Positions 18,534-31,594 are shown, counted from the first letter of the stretch. The stretch is DNA of 64,000 bases from an uncultured Pelagibacteraceae bacterium (GCA_902588635.1 CACIPW010000001.1:43774-107773), one strand, 5' to 3'. Notes: generated from the sequence alone by a model not told the origin. Numbers and translations are program-made.

Positions 18534-19529
18534 ATGAATATAGCGATAGTAGGGGCAACAGGAAATGTTGGAAGAAAAATTATTGAAGTTTTAGAAAAAA
18601 AATTTTTTTCTATAGATAATTTATATCTAGTTGCATCATCTAAAAGCGCAGGATCAAAATTAAAATTCAAAGGTAAAGAAATTGAAATTGAAAATTTAGA
18701 AAGCTTTGATTTTTCAAAGGCCAAAATTACTTTTTTTTCCGCAGGAGGAAAAATTTCTGAAAAATATGTTCCACTTGCAGCAAAACACTCAGTTGTTATA
18801 GATAATTCAAGTCATTTTAGAATGGATCCTGATGTTCCTTTAATTGTTCCGCAGGTTAATTCAAATGATCTAAAAAATATAAAGAAAAATATAATTGCAA
18901 ATCCAAATTGTTCAACGGCCCAACTTGTTATAATTTTAAAACCATTGCATGATTTATTTAATATTAAAAGAGTAGTCATTTCCACTTATCAATCTACATC
19001 TGGAGCTGGAAAGGCACCAATGGATGAATTGATAGAACAAACTAAACTTTCATTAGAAAATAAAAAAATTAGTTCAAAAAATTTTACTAAACAAATAGCG
19101 TTTAATGCAATTCCTCATATTGATTCATTTGTTGATGGTGGATACACTAAAGAGGAGTTAAAAATGGTAAATGAAACAAAAAAGATTTTAGATAATAAAA
19201 TAGAATTGACAGCAACATGTGTAAGAATTCCCGTATTAGTTTCACACGCTGAATCAATAAATATAGAATTTGAAAAAGAATTTACTTTAGAAAAAATTGT
19301 TGAAGCTTTAGATAATGCTGATGGATGCAAAGTTATTGATGATAGAAAAGATGGCGGATATATTACTCCAGTAGAAGCTGAAGGAAAAAATGAAACTTTC
19401 ATTTCTAGGATTAGAAAAGATAATAGTAATAAAAATACAATTAATCTTTGGTGTGTTTCTGATAATTTATTAAGAGGAGCTGCTTTAAATGCCGTAGAAA
19501 TAGCTGAAGCGTATATAAAAAATAAATAA
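18534..19529 (+). CDS. asd: Aspartate-semialdehyde dehydrogenase
   Basis: A 331-residue NADPH enzyme reducing aspartyl phosphate to aspartate semialdehyde for lysine, DAP, threonine and methionine. Seen: AIVGATGNVGRKIIEVLE at the N-terminus, the catalytic Cys126 in NPNCSTAQLV and the substrate-binding TYQSTSGAGK and VRIPVLVSHAES motifs. The length is slightly short but complete. It lies 15 bases after dmdA, and its last base overlaps the sdhC ATG, so it bridges the DMSP cluster and the succinate dehydrogenase operon. Confidence 0.96.
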   Translation: MNIAIVGATGNVGRKIIEVLEKKFFSIDNLYLVASSKSAGSKLKFKGKEIEIENLESFDFSKAKITFFSAGGKISEKYVPLAAKHSVVIDNSSHFRMDPDVPLIVPQVNSNDLKNIKKNIIANPNCSTAQLVIILKPLHDLFNIKRVVISTYQSTSGAGKAPMDELIEQTKLSLENKKISSKNFTKQIAFNAIPHIDSFVDGGYTKEELKMVNETKKILDNKIELTATCVRIPVLVSHAESINIEFEKEFTLEKIVEALDNADGCKVIDDRKDGGYITPVEAEGKNETFISRIRKDNSNKNTINLWCVSDNLLRGAALNAVEIAEAYIKNK

Positions 19530-19915
19530 TGAAAGATAACAATCCTTTATCACCTCATATTCAAATTTATAATTGGCATATATCATCTCTAGTTTCAATT
19601 TGTCATAGGATAACTGGAATTATAAATATAGCTATTATAACTCTAATTTGTTTTTGGGTAGCACTTTTGCTTTTAGGAAATTCAAATTATGAATTAATAC
19701 AAAATTTTTTTGGGACTTTTTTTGGTAAATTTATAATTATAGGTACCGTTTGGTCTTTTTCTTTTCAAATTTTAAGTGAAATTAGACATCTATTTTGGGA
19801 TCTAGGATTGGGATTTGAATTAAAAACTTCAAATATAACTGGTCTTATAGTTATTTTTGGATCGTTTATTTTAACAATTTTTATTTTTATTTTAGGAAAA
19901 GGTTTTGTTCTATGA
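19529..19915 (+). CDS. sdhC: Succinate dehydrogenase cytochrome b556 subunit
   Basis: 128 residues and three transmembrane helices. This membrane anchor of complex II helps bind heme b and ubiquinone. Seen: PLSPHIQIYNWHISSLVSI, the SICHRITGI signature and the probable heme-ligand His in EIRHLFWDLG. It shares a base with the asd stop and overlaps sdhD by 4 bases, so sdhCDAB is tightly coupled. Confidence 0.95.
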   Translation: MKDNNPLSPHIQIYNWHISSLVSICHRITGIINIAIITLICFWVALLLLGNSNYELIQNFFGTFFGKFIIIGTVWSFSFQILSEIRHLFWDLGLGFELKTSNITGLIVIFGSFILTIFIFILGKGFVL

Positions 19916-20241
19916 TTAATGCAACTAAGAAATGGATATTTTTAAAAATAGGCTCAGCCTTACTAGTTCCATTGATGCTGTGGTTTTTATTTAATCTAGT
20001 ATCCTTCTACGATAAAAATTATGAAGAAGTGTTATTATTTTTTACCAGCCAACCAACAAAATTTTTATTTTCATTGTTTGTTATTTTTGCTTATTTTTAT
20101 TCTGCACTGAGTATTAGCGAGGTTTTTGAAGACTATATTGAGAATGAAAAATTAAAAAATGTCGCAAATAGATTGCTTTATTTGTTTGCTATAATAATTC
20201 CAATATTAACAATACTTTTATTATATAAATTAAGCTTATGA
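19912..20241 (+). CDS. sdhD: Succinate dehydrogenase membrane anchor subunit
   Basis: 109 residues with three predicted helices, at about 13-31, 46-64 and 85-105. This is the second membrane anchor of complex II. Seen: [18 protein letters not shown] at the N-terminus and [20 protein letters not shown] in the middle. The family has low sequence identity, so the call rests on topology and position between sdhC and sdhA. It overlaps both neighbours by 4 bases. Confidence 0.9.
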   Translation: MINATKKWIFLKIGSALLVPLMLWFLFNLVSFYDKNYEEVLLFFTSQPTKFLFSLFVIFAYFYSALSISEVFEDYIENEKLKNVANRLLYLFAIIIPILTILLLYKLSL

Positions 20242-22013
20242 GCTCATATAAAATTATAGAACACGAATATGACGTTGTTGTTCTTGGAGCCGGAGGTGCA
20301 GGCTTAAGAGCTGCAGTTGGTCTCAGTGAAGCTGGATTAAAAACTGCGTGTATATCTAAAGTTTTTCCCACAAGAAGTCATACTTCAGCAGCGCAAGGAG
20401 GAATTTCCGCAGCTTTAGGAAATATGGGAGAAGATGATTGGAGATGGCATATGTATGATACAGTCAAAGGATCAGACTGGCTAGGCGATCAAGACTGTAT
20501 TGAATATCTATGCAAAGAAGCACCAAGGGCTGTTTTAGAATTAGAAAGATATGGAGTTCCTTTTAGTCGTACAAAGGATGGAAAGATTTATCAAAGACCT
20601 TTTGGTGGAATGACCAAAAATTATGGAAATGAAACTGTGCAAAGAACTTGTGCAGCAGCAGATAGAACAGGCCATGCAATATTACACACTATGTATGGTC
20701 AGGCATTAAAACATAATACGGAGTTTTTTATCGAGTATTTTGCACTGGATTTATTAATGAAAAATGGAGAGTGTAAAGGTTTAATAGCTTGGAATTTAAA
20801 CGATGGAACCATTCATAGATTTAGAGCTCACATAACAATTATAGCAACAGGTGGATATGGAAAAACATATTATTCATCAACATCTGCTCATACTTGCACA
20901 GGTGATGGAAATGCTATGGTTTTAAGAGCTGGTTTACCATTACAAGACATGGAATTTGTTCAATTTCATCCAACAGGAATTTATGGACATGGAACTTTAA
21001 TATCCGAAGGTGTTAGAGGTGAAGGAGGCTACTTATTGAATTCCAAAGGAGAAAGATTTATGGAACGTTATGCTCCAAAAGCAAAAGATCTTGCATCTAG
21101 AGATGTAGTAAGTAGATCAATAGCTGTTGAAATTAATGAAGGAAGAGGAGTGGGAAAAGAAAAAGATCATGTTCATCTTCATTTAAATCATTTAGATCCG
21201 AAAGTAATTGAACAAAGACTTCCAGGAATTTCAGAGTCTTCAAGATTGTTTGCAGATGTTGATGTAACTAAAGAACCAATACCAGTTGTTCCAACAGTAC
21301 ACTATAATATGGGAGGGATTCCTACAAATTATAAAGCTGAAGTTATAACTGTCGATGGATCTGAAAAAACTGTTCCTGGACTTATGGCGATAGGAGAAGC
21401 AGCATGCGTTTCTGTTCATGGCGCTAATAGACTGGGATCAAATTCATTAATTGATCTTGTAGTTTTTGGAAGAGCAGCAGCAAAAAGAGCAGCAGAACTA
21501 GTAAAAACCGGAACTCCACATGAGGAAATTTCTAAAACAGAAACCGACAAATGCTTATATAGATTTGAGAAATTAAGAAATGGAAATGGAGAAAACAGAA
21601 CAGCCGATTTAAGATTAGCTATGCAAAAAACAATGCAATCAAAATGTGCAGTGTTTAGAACAGAAAAAACTTTAAAAGAAGGAGTTCAAGAAATAAGGAA
21701 GCCATTTGAGGGAATGGATTCAATATCGGTAAAAGATAAATCTTTAATTTTTAATACAGATTTAGTTGAAACACTGGAGTTTGATAATTTAATTAGGCAG
21801 GCTATAGTGACAATAGATTCAGCATATGAACGAAAAGAAAGTAGAGGAGCCCATGCAAGAGAAGACTATCCTAAAAGAGACGATAATAGCTTTATGAATC
21901 ATACATTATCTTGGTGCAAAGGAAGTGAAACAAAAATTTCTTATAGACCAGTTCACAAGACAACTTTATCAAACGACGTACAGTACTTTCCTCCTCAAGA
22001 AAGGGTTTATTAA
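20238..22013 (+). CDS. sdhA: Succinate dehydrogenase flavoprotein subunit
   Basis: A 591-residue catalytic subunit of complex II that oxidises succinate to fumarate. Seen: dinucleotide-binding [16 protein letters not shown], the FAD-linking His in [35 protein letters not shown] with the catalytic Arg region, [10 protein letters not shown], and [20 protein letters not shown]. The C-terminal helical domain ends ARED...HTLSW as usual. The length is normal. It overlaps sdhD by 4 bases and sdhB by 1. Confidence 0.98.
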   Translation: MSSYKIIEHEYDVVVLGAGGAGLRAAVGLSEAGLKTACISKVFPTRSHTSAAQGGISAALGNMGEDDWRWHMYDTVKGSDWLGDQDCIEYLCKEAPRAVLELERYGVPFSRTKDGKIYQRPFGGMTKNYGNETVQRTCAAADRTGHAILHTMYGQALKHNTEFFIEYFALDLLMKNGECKGLIAWNLNDGTIHRFRAHITIIATGGYGKTYYSSTSAHTCTGDGNAMVLRAGLPLQDMEFVQFHPTGIYGHGTLISEGVRGEGGYLLNSKGERFMERYAPKAKDLASRDVVSRSIAVEINEGRGVGKEKDHVHLHLNHLDPKVIEQRLPGISESSRLFADVDVTKEPIPVVPTVHYNMGGIPTNYKAEVITVDGSEKTVPGLMAIGEAACVSVHGANRLGSNSLIDLVVFGRAAAKRAAELVKTGTPHEEISKTETDKCLYRFEKLRNGNGENRTADLRLAMQKTMQSKCAVFRTEKTLKEGVQEIRKPFEGMDSISVKDKSLIFNTDLVETLEFDNLIRQAIVTIDSAYERKESRGAHAREDYPKRDDNSFMNHTLSWCKGSETKISYRPVHKTTLSNDVQYFPPQERVY

Positions 22014-22786
22014 TGGTACAAATAAACTTACCTCAAAATTCAAAAGTAGAAAAAGGAGAGTATTATAAGGATAAAACTGGATCAAAAAATATTAGAAAAG
22101 TTAATATTTATAGATGGGATCCTTCAAATGGTAAAAATCCAAGAATAGACACTTATGAAGTTGATATGGATAATTGTCCGTCAAAAGTACTAGATCTTCT
22201 AAATAAAATTAAAAATGAAATAGACCCATCAATCGCTTATAGAAGATCATGTGCTCATGGAGTTTGCGGATCTTGCGCTATGAATATGGATGGAAAAAAT
22301 GGATTAGCCTGCACCAAACCACATGCAGAAATAAAAGGTGAAATAAATATTTATCCTTTACCTCATTTAAAAGTTCAAAAAGATTTAATTGGAGATTTGA
22401 ATACATTATATAAACAATATCATTCGGTAGAGCCTTGGTTAAAAAATTCTAAAAAAAATAATGATAAGGAAAACTTACAATCTATAGAGGATAGATCAAA
22501 ATTAGATGGTCTTTATGAGTGCATAATGTGTGCTTGTTGTTCAACTTCATGTCCTAGCTATTGGTGGAATGGTGATAAATACCTTGGACCAGCAGTCCTA
22601 CTACAAGCTTACAGATGGATTATAGATAGTAGAGACGAAGAAAGAAAAGAAAGGTTAAAGAAAGTTGCAGATGAATTAAAACTTTATAGATGTCATACCA
22701 TTATGAATTGTACAAATGCATGTCCAAAAGGATTAAATCCAGCAAAAGCAATTGCATCCATAAAGAAAATGCTTGCAACAAGCTAA
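22013..22786 (+). CDS. sdhB: Succinate dehydrogenase iron-sulfur subunit
   Basis: 257 residues carrying the electron-transfer clusters of complex II. All three cysteine sets are visible: [2Fe-2S] in [10 protein letters not shown] plus a later Cys, [4Fe-4S] in [12 protein letters not shown], and [3Fe-4S] in [14 protein letters not shown]. The start overlaps the last base of the sdhA stop. It is followed after 24 bases by mmsA on the same strand. Confidence 0.98.
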   Translation: MVQINLPQNSKVEKGEYYKDKTGSKNIRKVNIYRWDPSNGKNPRIDTYEVDMDNCPSKVLDLLNKIKNEIDPSIAYRRSCAHGVCGSCAMNMDGKNGLACTKPHAEIKGEINIYPLPHLKVQKDLIGDLNTLYKQYHSVEPWLKNSKKNNDKENLQSIEDRSKLDGLYECIMCACCSTSCPSYWWNGDKYLGPAVLLQAYRWIIDSRDEERKERLKKVADELKLYRCHTIMNCTNACPKGLNPAKAIASIKKMLATS

Positions 22787-22810
22787 TTACTTATTTAAAC
22801 AATTTTAGCC

Positions 22811-24304
22811 ATGAATTTAATACAGCATTTTGTTGGTGGTGAGCTATTTTCAGGCTCATCTGATAAAAAAGGAAAAGTTTTTAATCCTGCCACAGGAGAA
22901 CAAAAATCAGAAGTAATTTTAGCAAATAAATCAGATCTTAATAAAGCAGTTAGTATTGCCAAAGAAGCATTTGAGTCCTGGTCTTTAAAACCAGCACTTC
23001 AAAGAGCTAGAGTTATGTTTAAATTTAAGGAATTAATAGAAAAAAACTCAGAAGAACTTACTGAACTAATTGTTTCTGAACATGGCAAAGTTTATGAAGA
23101 TGCAAAAGGATCTTTAACTAGAGGATTAGAAGTTGTTGAATTTGCGTGCGGAATTCCACAAGTTCTAAAGGGAGAGTTTTCAGAAAACGTAGGAACAAAT
23201 GTTGATAGTTGGTCGATGAGACAACCATTAGGAGTTGTTGCTGGGATAACGCCATTTAACTTTCCAGCTATGGTGCCTATGTGGATGTTTCCAATTGCAA
23301 TTGCATGTGGCAATACATTTATTTTAAAACCTTCTGAAAAAGATCCATCGTGTTCAATAAAATTAGCTCAACTTTTAAAACAAGCAGGATTACCAGATGG
23401 AGTATTCAATGTGATTAATGGTAACAAAGAATCTGTCGATGCAATTTTAGAAAACAAAGATATTAAAGCAGTAAGTTTCGTGGGCTCAACACCTATTGCA
23501 AAATATATTTATGAAAATGCAGCTAAGAATGAAAAGAGAGTGCAAGCATTAGGTGGAGCAAAAAACCATTTAGTTGTTATGCCAGATTGTGACATTGATG
23601 GTGCAGTTAATGGATTGATGGGTGCAGCTTATGGATCTGCAGGGGAAAGATGTATGGCACAATCTGTGGCTGTAGCTGTAGGAAGCATAGGAGATGAGCT
23701 TGTTTCGTGTTTGTCAAAAAAAGCAGAAGCATTAAAAATAGGTCCTGGAATGGATAAAAATTCTGAAATGGGTCCATTAGTAACAAAAGAACATTTAGAA
23801 AAAGTAAAAGGATATGTTGATTTAGGAGTCAAAGAAGGAGCCAATCTAGTTGTTGATGGAAGAAACTTAAAGCTTCAAGGTTATGAAAATGGTTTTTTTA
23901 TAGGGGGATGTTTATTTGATAATGTTAAAAAAGATATGAGAATTTATAAAGAAGAAATATTTGGACCAGTTTTGTCAGTTGTGAGAGTTAAGACTTTTGA
24001 AGAGGCAACAAAATTAATTAATGAGCATGAGTATGGAAATGGTGTTAGTATTTATACTAGAGATGGAGATGCTGGAAGAACTTTTGCTAGCAAAATTCAG
24101 GTAGGAATGGTCGGAATTAACGTTCCAATACCTGTTCCAATGGCTTTTCATAGCTTTGGGGGATGGAAAAGATCCTTATTTGGAGATAGTGCAATGCATG
24201 GAATAGAGGGAGTAAGATTTTATACAAAATTAAAAACAATAACATCAAGATGGCCTTCTGGAATAAGATCTAATCCAGAATTTGTAATGCCAACAATGAA
24301 ATAA
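22811..24304 (+). CDS. mmsA: Methylmalonate-semialdehyde dehydrogenase (CoA-acylating)
   Basis: A 497-residue aldehyde dehydrogenase converting methylmalonate or malonate semialdehyde to propionyl- or acetyl-CoA, in valine, inositol or beta-alanine breakdown. Seen: the NFPAMVPMWMFPIAIACGNT cofactor region, KPSEKDPS, FVGSTPIAKYIYENAA, the catalytic Cys in GSAGERCMAQSVAV and GGWKRSLFGD near the C-terminus. The length and signature fit MmsA rather than betaine or succinate-semialdehyde enzymes. It sits inside the TCA run, and malonate semialdehyde or propionyl-CoA use may link it to C3 metabolism. Confidence 0.92.
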   Translation: MNLIQHFVGGELFSGSSDKKGKVFNPATGEQKSEVILANKSDLNKAVSIAKEAFESWSLKPALQRARVMFKFKELIEKNSEELTELIVSEHGKVYEDAKGSLTRGLEVVEFACGIPQVLKGEFSENVGTNVDSWSMRQPLGVVAGITPFNFPAMVPMWMFPIAIACGNTFILKPSEKDPSCSIKLAQLLKQAGLPDGVFNVINGNKESVDAILENKDIKAVSFVGSTPIAKYIYENAAKNEKRVQALGGAKNHLVVMPDCDIDGAVNGLMGAAYGSAGERCMAQSVAVAVGSIGDELVSCLSKKAEALKIGPGMDKNSEMGPLVTKEHLEKVKGYVDLGVKEGANLVVDGRNLKLQGYENGFFIGGCLFDNVKKDMRIYKEEIFGPVLSVVRVKTFEEATKLINEHEYGNGVSIYTRDGDAGRTFASKIQVGMVGINVPIPVPMAFHSFGGWKRSLFGDSAMHGIEGVRFYTKLKTITSRWPSGIRSNPEFVMPTMK

Positions 24305-25275
<971 letters not shown>

Positions 25276-25276
<1 letters not shown>

Positions 25277-26436
25277 TGAATATTCACGAACACCAAGCAA
25301 AACAAATCTTAAAAAAATATGGAGTAGCTGTACCAAATGGTGTTTTCGCCCATACGGTTGAAGAGTTAATTGAAAAATCAAAATCATTAAAGACGGAAAA
25401 GTATATTCTAAAAGCACAAATTCATGCAGGAGGTAGAGGTAAAGCTGGAGGTGTAAAAATACTTAGCAATATTAAAGAATTAACAGAGGCATCAAAAGAA
25501 ATGTTGGGTAAAAAACTTATTACTCACCAGACAGGCCCAGAAGGCAAAGTGGTCAAAAGACTATATGTTGAGGAATCTTCTAATATAGAAAAAGAATTTT
25601 ATTTATCATGTTTGGTTGATAGAGCCAGTTCAAAAATTGCATTTATTTCAAGTGATCAAGGAGGGATGGATATAGAAGAGGTAGCAAAAAAGAATCCAGA
25701 AAAAATTATAACAACAAAAATTAATTATTCCAAAGAAATTTCAAATGAAGATTGTGAAAGTATAATAAAAATCTTTTCCCTAAAAGAAAAAGCAAAAGAG
25801 CAAGCAAAAAACTTAATAAAAACAATTTACAAAATGTTTATAAGTACTGATGCTAGCATGGTGGAAATTAATCCTCTAATTTTAACTAAAGAAAAAAACA
25901 TGTTGTGTTTAGATGCAAAAGTTAATTTTGATGATAATGCTTTATTTAAACATCCAGAAATTGCTGAGTTAAGAGATTTTAGTGAAGAAGATTCAATCGA
26001 GATAGAAGCAAGCAAACACGATCTGTCTTATATAAAATTAGATGGCAGCATAGGTTGTATGGTTAATGGCGCAGGCTTAGCTATGGCAACAATGGATATT
26101 ATAAAATTATATGGAGAAGAGCCTGCTAATTTTCTTGATGTTGGTGGTGGAGCTTCTAAAGAAAAAGTTTCTGCTGCATTAAAATTAATTCTTTCAGACA
26201 AAAATGTTAAAGGAATTTTAATAAATATTTTTGGTGGAATAATGAGATGTGATGTACTTGCTCAAGGCGTAGTTGATGCAGCAAAAGAAATGGATATAAG
26301 TGTTCCTCTAGTAGTAAGGCTTGCTGGAACTAATTTTAAAGAGGGAAAGAAAATATTAGATAATTCTGGACTAAAATTAATTTCTGCTGAAAATTTAGAT
26401 GATGCAGCAAAAAAGATCGTCAAAGCTATAAAATAA
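25276..26436 (+). CDS. sucC: Succinyl-CoA synthetase beta subunit
   Basis: A 386-residue ATP-grasp subunit that, with SucD, interconverts succinyl-CoA and succinate with ATP or GTP. Seen: [31 protein letters not shown] near 48, [12 protein letters not shown] near 196, [16 protein letters not shown] and [15 protein letters not shown]. The length is normal. The start overlaps the mdh stop by one base, and sucD follows after 2 bases. Confidence 0.97.
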
Positions 26437-26438
26437 AC

Positions 26439-27314
26439 ATGTCTATTTTGGTTAATAAAAATACAAAAGTGATTTGTCAGGGTTTTACAGGATCTCATGG
26501 AACATTTCACTCTGAGCAAGCAATAAAATACGGAACAAATTTGGTTGGAGGAGTTACTCCTAAAAAAGGAGGCCAAAAACATCTTGATCGACCTGTTTTT
26601 AACACTGTTGAAGAAGCAAAAAAAGAAACAGGCGCGAATGCTAGCATGATTTATGTTCCAGCAAAATTTGCTTCTTCAGCTATAATTGAGGCAATCGAAT
26701 CTTCCATTGAAATTATAGTTTGTATTACCGAAGGTATACCCGTGCAAGATATGTTAAGAGTTAAACAGAAATTAAATTCCTCAAAGAGTAGATTGATAGG
26801 ACCTAACTGTCCTGGAATAATTACACCAGACGAATGTAAAATTGGGATTATGCCTGGTGTTATTCACAAAAAAGGAACTGTTGGAATTATATCAAGATCG
26901 GGAACTTTAACATATGAAGCTGTTGCTCAAACTACAGAAAATGGATTGGGTCAATCAACATGTATTGGCATTGGTGGTGACCCAATAAATGGAACAAACT
27001 TTATTGATTGTCTAGATTTATTTTTAAATGATGAAGAGACTCAGTCTATTTTAATGATTGGAGAAATAGGCGGAACAGCAGAAGAAGAAGCTTCAGAATT
27101 TTTCAAAAATCACAAAATTAAAAAACCCATAGTTGGTTTTATTGCTGGAATTACAGCTCCACCCGGGAGAAGAATGGGTCATGCTGGAGCCATTATTTCA
27201 GGTGGTAAAGGAACAGCGCAAGACAAGATAAATAAAATGGAAGAATGTGGAATTACAATCGCTAAATCACCATCAGAAATAGGCAAAACATTGTTAAATA
27301 AATTGTCTATTTGA
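26439..27314 (+). CDS. sucD: Succinyl-CoA synthetase alpha subunit
   Basis: A 291-residue CoA-binding subunit carrying the phosphohistidine. Seen: [18 protein letters not shown] near 13, GGVTPKKGG near 38, [29 protein letters not shown] and the active-site His in [17 protein letters not shown] near 246. Complete length. It is followed by a 39-base AT-rich gap containing a perfect inverted repeat, and then sucA. Confidence 0.98.
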   Translation: MSILVNKNTKVICQGFTGSHGTFHSEQAIKYGTNLVGGVTPKKGGQKHLDRPVFNTVEEAKKETGANASMIYVPAKFASSAIIEAIESSIEIIVCITEGIPVQDMLRVKQKLNSSKSRLIGPNCPGIITPDECKIGIMPGVIHKKGTVGIISRSGTLTYEAVAQTTENGLGQSTCIGIGGDPINGTNFIDCLDLFLNDEETQSILMIGEIGGTAEEEASEFFKNHKIKKPIVGFIAGITAPPGRRMGHAGAIISGGKGTAQDKINKMEECGITIAKSPSEIGKTLLNKLSI

Positions 27315-27329
27315 AAAACTAATTTCAGC

Positions 27330-27348
27330 TAATATAATAATTATATTA
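27330..27348. repeat. Perfect AT inverted repeat before sucA
   Basis: TAATATAAT and ATTATATTA form a perfect 9-base inverted repeat with one central base, six bases before the sucA ATG and inside the short sucD-sucA gap. It could be an operator, a weak hairpin near the ribosome-binding region, or chance in AT-rich DNA. Confidence 0.4.
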
Positions 27349-27353
27349 AATTA

Positions 27354-30227
27354 ATGTCTTCTTCTAAAAACATAGAATTTGAACAAACTTCATTTTTGAG
27401 CAAATCCAATAGTGCATTTATTGAAGAAATGTACTCAAAATATGTTGAAAAAGATCCAACTCTTCCTGAGAGTTGGAGAAAATACTTTGAAACTTTGGGT
27501 GAGGATTTAAATTTAATTGCAAAAGAAATTGAAGGTCCTAGCTGGAAAAAAAACAGAAAAAAAATAAATTTTGATAAAAATTTTAGTAAAGATAAAAATT
27601 TATACAACGATCAGGATATTGAAAAAGAAAAAGCAAACACAATTAGAGCCATAGCTTTAATTAGAGCCTATAGAATTAGAGGCCATCTAATTGCCAATCT
27701 GGACCCACTTGGAATGATGGAAAGAAAATATCTTCACGAACTGCATCCATCAGACCATGGATTTATTAAGGAAGATTATCATAAGAAAATTTTCTTACAT
27801 TCTTATATGGACAAAGGCTACTCAACAGTTAGTGAAATAATTTCTACTTTAAAGAAGATTTATTGTTCAACAATTGGTGTTGAATATATGCATATTTCTG
27901 ACCCAATAGAAAAAGTTTGGTTTAGAAATAGAATGGAAAAAGAAGAAAACAAACTTAAATTTACTGATATTGGAAAAAAAGGAATATTAAATAAAATTAT
28001 TCAAGCTGAAGGATTTGAAAAATTTTTATCAAAAAAATATGTAGGGACAAAAAGATTTGGATTAGATGGAGCGGAGTCCTTAATTCCTGCTATGGAACAA
28101 ATTATTAAAAGAGGAGGACAGTTAGGAATTAAAGAAATTAAAATTGGTATGCCACATAGAGGCAGATTGAATGTTTTAGCCAATGTTTTACAAAAATCAT
28201 ATAAAAGAATTTTTAATGAGTTTGCAGGAGAATTTTCTAAAACTCCCGAAGAAACAGCTGGTGATGTTAAATATCATTTAGGAGCATCATCAAATAGAGA
28301 ATTTGATGGTAATTCAGTGCATGTTAGTTTAACTGACAACCCTTCACATTTAGAAGCTGTAGATCCAGTTGTTCTTGGACAAACAAGAGCGAAGCAATTT
28401 TTCCATAAAGATTCAAAAAGAAATAAAGTAATACCAATATTAATTCATGGCGATGCTGCCTTTGCAGGACAAGGCATAGTTGCTGAATGTTTTGCAATGT
28501 CGGGTTTGCCTGGTCACAATACAGGAGGAACAATACATATAATTGTAAATAATCAGATTGGTTTTACAACAAGTCCAAGATTTGCAAGATCAAGCCCTTA
28601 TCCTTCTGACTTAGGAAAAGTTGTTGATGCTCCAATTTTGCATTGCAATGGTGATGATCCAGAGGCAGTTACTTATTGTGCAAAGATTGCAATCGAATTT
28701 AGACATAAATTTAACAAAGATGTTGTTATTGATATGATTTGTTATCGAAGATTTGGTCACAACGAAGGAGATGAACCTTCTTTCACTCAACCTTTAATGT
28801 ATAAAAAAATTAGACAACACTCCACAACATTAAATGTTTATGGAAATAGACTCATTAAAGAAGGTAGCATCAGTGTAGAAGAATTTGAAAAAATGAAAAA
28901 TGATTTTAAAAATCTTCTCGAAGAACAGTATAAAACTGCTAAAGACTATAAGCCTAAAATTGAATGGTATGAAGGAACTTGGTCAAGATACAGACCAGAA
29001 AAAGGAAAAGATAAGAGAGGGAAAAGTGGAGTAGACTTACCTAAAATTCAGAAAATTTCTGAAAAAATTAACACTATTCCTTCAACAGTTAATATTCATA
29101 AAACAATTTCTAAAGTTTTAGAACTGAGAAAACAATCAGTTATTAAAAAAAAAGGAATAGACTGGTCTTCAGCCGAGGCATTGGCTTTTGGTACTCTACT
29201 TGAAGAAGGTTTTCCTGTAAGGCTTGTTGGTCAAGATTCTGGAAGAGGAACATTCAGTCAAAGACATTCTGTTTTGAGAAATCAAATAGATAACTCACGT
29301 TACATCCCGTTAAATAATATTTCAAAAAAACAAAAAAATTTTGAAGTCGTTGATAGTTTCCTATCAGAGCTTGCTGTTTTAGGATTTGAATATGGTTACA
29401 GCTTAGTTGAACCAAGTACACTAACTATTTGGGAGGCACAATTTGGAGATTTTGCTAATGGAGCTCAAATAATTATAGATCAATTTATTGCTTCGGGAGA
29501 ACGAAAATGGTCTAGAGCAAGCGGGCTCGTAATGCTTTTACCTCATGGATATGAGGGTCAAGGTCCAGAACATTCGTCTGGAAGGTTAGAAAGATTTTTA
29601 CAACTATGTGCACAAGATAATTTACAAGTAATGAACTGCACAACTCCTGCAAATTATTTTCATGCTTTGAGGCGTCAAATACACAGAGATTTTAGAAAAC
29701 CACTAGTTATTATGACACCAAAATCATTATTAAGAAATAAACTTTGTGTATCAAATTTAGAAGATTTTAGTAAAAAAAATTCTTTCCATAGAGTTTTATG
29801 GGATCACGCTATTGATCCGAAGGAAAATAGCTTTATAAAACTTAAAAAAAGTGACAAAATAAGAAAAGTGATTTTGTGTTCAGGAAAGGTTTATTTTGAT
29901 CTTTTGGAAGCAAGAGAAAAATTAAAAAAAGACGATATAGTAATATTTAGAATAGAACAGTTATATCCATTTCCTGCCAAACCTTTGGTTAAGGAGATTA
30001 AAAGATATGCTAAAAATGCAAAATTTTACTGGTGCCAAGAAGAACCAAAGAATATGGGTGCGTGGCTTTTAGTGCGAGATTATATTCAATGGACATTAAA
30101 GTATATTGGAGCTAAAAATAAAGAAGTCATGTATATAGGTAGAAATCCCGCAGCATCTCCAGCAACTGGATATGCTAAAAGACATCTAGCGCAACAGAGG
30201 GCAATAATAGATCAAGTGTTCGAATAA
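27354..30227 (+). CDS. sucA: 2-oxoglutarate dehydrogenase E1 component
   Basis: A 957-residue thiamine-diphosphate decarboxylase of the 2-oxoglutarate dehydrogenase complex. Seen: N-terminal [20 protein letters not shown] used for E2 binding, [19 protein letters not shown] near 100, [14 protein letters not shown] near 262, [43 protein letters not shown] and the C-terminal [17 protein letters not shown] and [12 protein letters not shown] motifs. The length is normal. sucB follows after 2 bases and then lpd, so all three components are in one operon. Confidence 0.98.
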   Translation: MSSSKNIEFEQTSFLSKSNSAFIEEMYSKYVEKDPTLPESWRKYFETLGEDLNLIAKEIEGPSWKKNRKKINFDKNFSKDKNLYNDQDIEKEKANTIRAIALIRAYRIRGHLIANLDPLGMMERKYLHELHPSDHGFIKEDYHKKIFLHSYMDKGYSTVSEIISTLKKIYCSTIGVEYMHISDPIEKVWFRNRMEKEENKLKFTDIGKKGILNKIIQAEGFEKFLSKKYVGTKRFGLDGAESLIPAMEQIIKRGGQLGIKEIKIGMPHRGRLNVLANVLQKSYKRIFNEFAGEFSKTPEETAGDVKYHLGASSNREFDGNSVHVSLTDNPSHLEAVDPVVLGQTRAKQFFHKDSKRNKVIPILIHGDAAFAGQGIVAECFAMSGLPGHNTGGTIHIIVNNQIGFTTSPRFARSSPYPSDLGKVVDAPILHCNGDDPEAVTYCAKIAIEFRHKFNKDVVIDMICYRRFGHNEGDEPSFTQPLMYKKIRQHSTTLNVYGNRLIKEGSISVEEFEKMKNDFKNLLEEQYKTAKDYKPKIEWYEGTWSRYRPEKGKDKRGKSGVDLPKIQKISEKINTIPSTVNIHKTISKVLELRKQSVIKKKGIDWSSAEALAFGTLLEEGFPVRLVGQDSGRGTFSQRHSVLRNQIDNSRYIPLNNISKKQKNFEVVDSFLSELAVLGFEYGYSLVEPSTLTIWEAQFGDFANGAQIIIDQFIASGERKWSRASGLVMLLPHGYEGQGPEHSSGRLERFLQLCAQDNLQVMNCTTPANYFHALRRQIHRDFRKPLVIMTPKSLLRNKLCVSNLEDFSKKNSFHRVLWDHAIDPKENSFIKLKKSDKIRKVILCSGKVYFDLLEAREKLKKDDIVIFRIEQLYPFPAKPLVKEIKRYAKNAKFYWCQEEPKNMGAWLLVRDYIQWTLKYIGAKNKEVMYIGRNPAASPATGYAKRHLAQQRAIIDQVFE

Positions 30228-30229
30228 AA

Positions 30230-31594
30230 ATGAGTGAAAAGATTGTAGTACCAGCATTAGGAGAAAGTATAACTGAAGCAACAGTGGCTAAATGGTTAAA
30301 AAATACTGGGGACAGCATAGAGGCCGACGAACCCATTGTTGAACTTGAAACAGATAAAGTTAATCTTGAAGTTCCATCTCCAGTTAATGGAGTTTTAGGA
30401 AAAATCAGCGCAAGTGAAGGTGATGTAGTTCAGGTTGGTTCAACATTAGGCTTAATTAACTCAAATTCAAAAGGTCATACTAGCAGCAATTTAAAAGAGA
30501 AGTTAGAAGATAAAGAAAAAGAAGAAGATAATGTAGTAAATATTAATATTGAAAAAAAGAAAGAACAAAAAGAAATTAGAATTTTTAAGGAAGAAGAAAA
30601 AAAAGCTGAGGAAGAAGAGAGCTCTATAGAGGAAAAACCTTTAGTTTTATCAAATAAAGAAGCTGAGGAAGAAGAGACCTCAATAGAGGAAAAACCTTTA
30701 GTTTTAACAAATGAAGTTGAGAAAAAAATAGAAAATAATCAAAATCTATCCCCAGCGGTAAGAAAAATAGTTGCTGAAAATAAAATTGATGTAAAAAAAA
30801 TCAAAGGATCTGGAAAAGAAGGAAGAGTTTTAAAAGAAGACTTGATTAACTTAATGGGAGTTAATCCGGGTCCATCTGAGAGAAAAATTAAATATGGTCA
30901 TGAGGAAAGAATTAAAATGACCAGGTTAAGACAAACTATAGCAAAAAGATTAAAACAAGCCCAAGAAAATGCAGCTCTACTTACAACCTTTAATGAAGTA
31001 GATATGACAAATATTATTGAAATGAGAAAAGAAAATCAGGATGATTTTCAAAAAAGATACGGAATTAAATTAGGATTTATGTCCTTTTTCGTAAAGGCTT
31101 CTGTAGTTGCTTTAAAAAATTTTCCAGCTGTTAATGCCGAAATAGAAGGAAGTGAAATAGTTTATAAAAATTATTATAACATAAGCTTTGCAGTAGGTAC
31201 TGAAAAAGGTCTTGTTGTTCCAGTTTTAAGAAATGCTGACGAGTTATCATTTGCTGATATAGAAAAAAAAATAAAAAATCTTTCAGATAAAGCTAAAAAT
31301 GGAAAACTAACCATTGAAGATCTACAGGGAGGAACATTTACAATTAGTAACGGTGGTGTTTATGGCTCTATGCTTTCTACTCCTATTTTAAACCTACCAC
31401 AGTCGGGCGTATTAGGAATGCACAATATTGTTGATAGACCCATGGTAGTTGATAGTGAAATTAAAATTAGACCGGTTATGTATCTGGCTTTATCTTATGA
31501 CCACCGAATAATAGACGGAAAAGACTCGGTATCATTTTTAAAAACTATAAAAGAGAATTTAGAAGATCCTAGAAGGTTATTTTTAAATATTTAA
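30230..31594 (+). CDS. sucB: 2-oxoglutarate dehydrogenase E2 (dihydrolipoyl succinyltransferase)
   Basis: 454 residues. The lipoyl domain comes first, with Lys43 in [13 protein letters not shown]. Next is a long Glu/Lys-rich linker (about 80-160) and the E1/E3-binding domain ([20 protein letters not shown], about 174-210). The catalytic acyltransferase domain from about 225 ends with the His/Asp motif [16 protein letters not shown]. The linker contains a 57-base tandem duplication giving two copies of [17 protein letters not shown]. It is between sucA (2-base gap) and lpd (zero gap). Confidence 0.97.
   Translation: MSEKIVVPALGESITEATVAKWLKNTGDSIEADEPIVELETDKVNLEVPSPVNGVLGKISASEGDVVQVGSTLGLINSNSKGHTSSNLKEKLEDKEKEEDNVVNINIEKKKEQKEIRIFKEEEKKAEEEESSIEEKPLVLSNKEAEEEETSIEEKPLVLTNEVEKKIENNQNLSPAVRKIVAENKIDVKKIKGSGKEGRVLKEDLINLMGVNPGPSERKIKYGHEERIKMTRLRQTIAKRLKQAQENAALLTTFNEVDMTNIIEMRKENQDDFQKRYGIKLGFMSFFVKASVVALKNFPAVNAEIEGSEIVYKNYYNISFAVGTEKGLVVPVLRNADELSFADIEKKIKNLSDKAKNGKLTIEDLQGGTFTISNGGVYGSMLSTPILNLPQSGVLGMHNIVDRPMVVDSEIKIRPVMYLALSYDHRIIDGKDSVSFLKTIKENLEDPRRLFLNI
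30605..30715 (+). repeat. 57-bp tandem duplication in the sucB linker
   Basis: Two near-identical units start at 30605 and 30662 with a period of 57 bases (19 codons). They encode [17 protein letters not shown] and [17 protein letters not shown], and the few differences are mostly in one short patch. The repeat lengthens the flexible linker between the lipoyl and binding domains without changing the frame. Confidence 0.9.
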
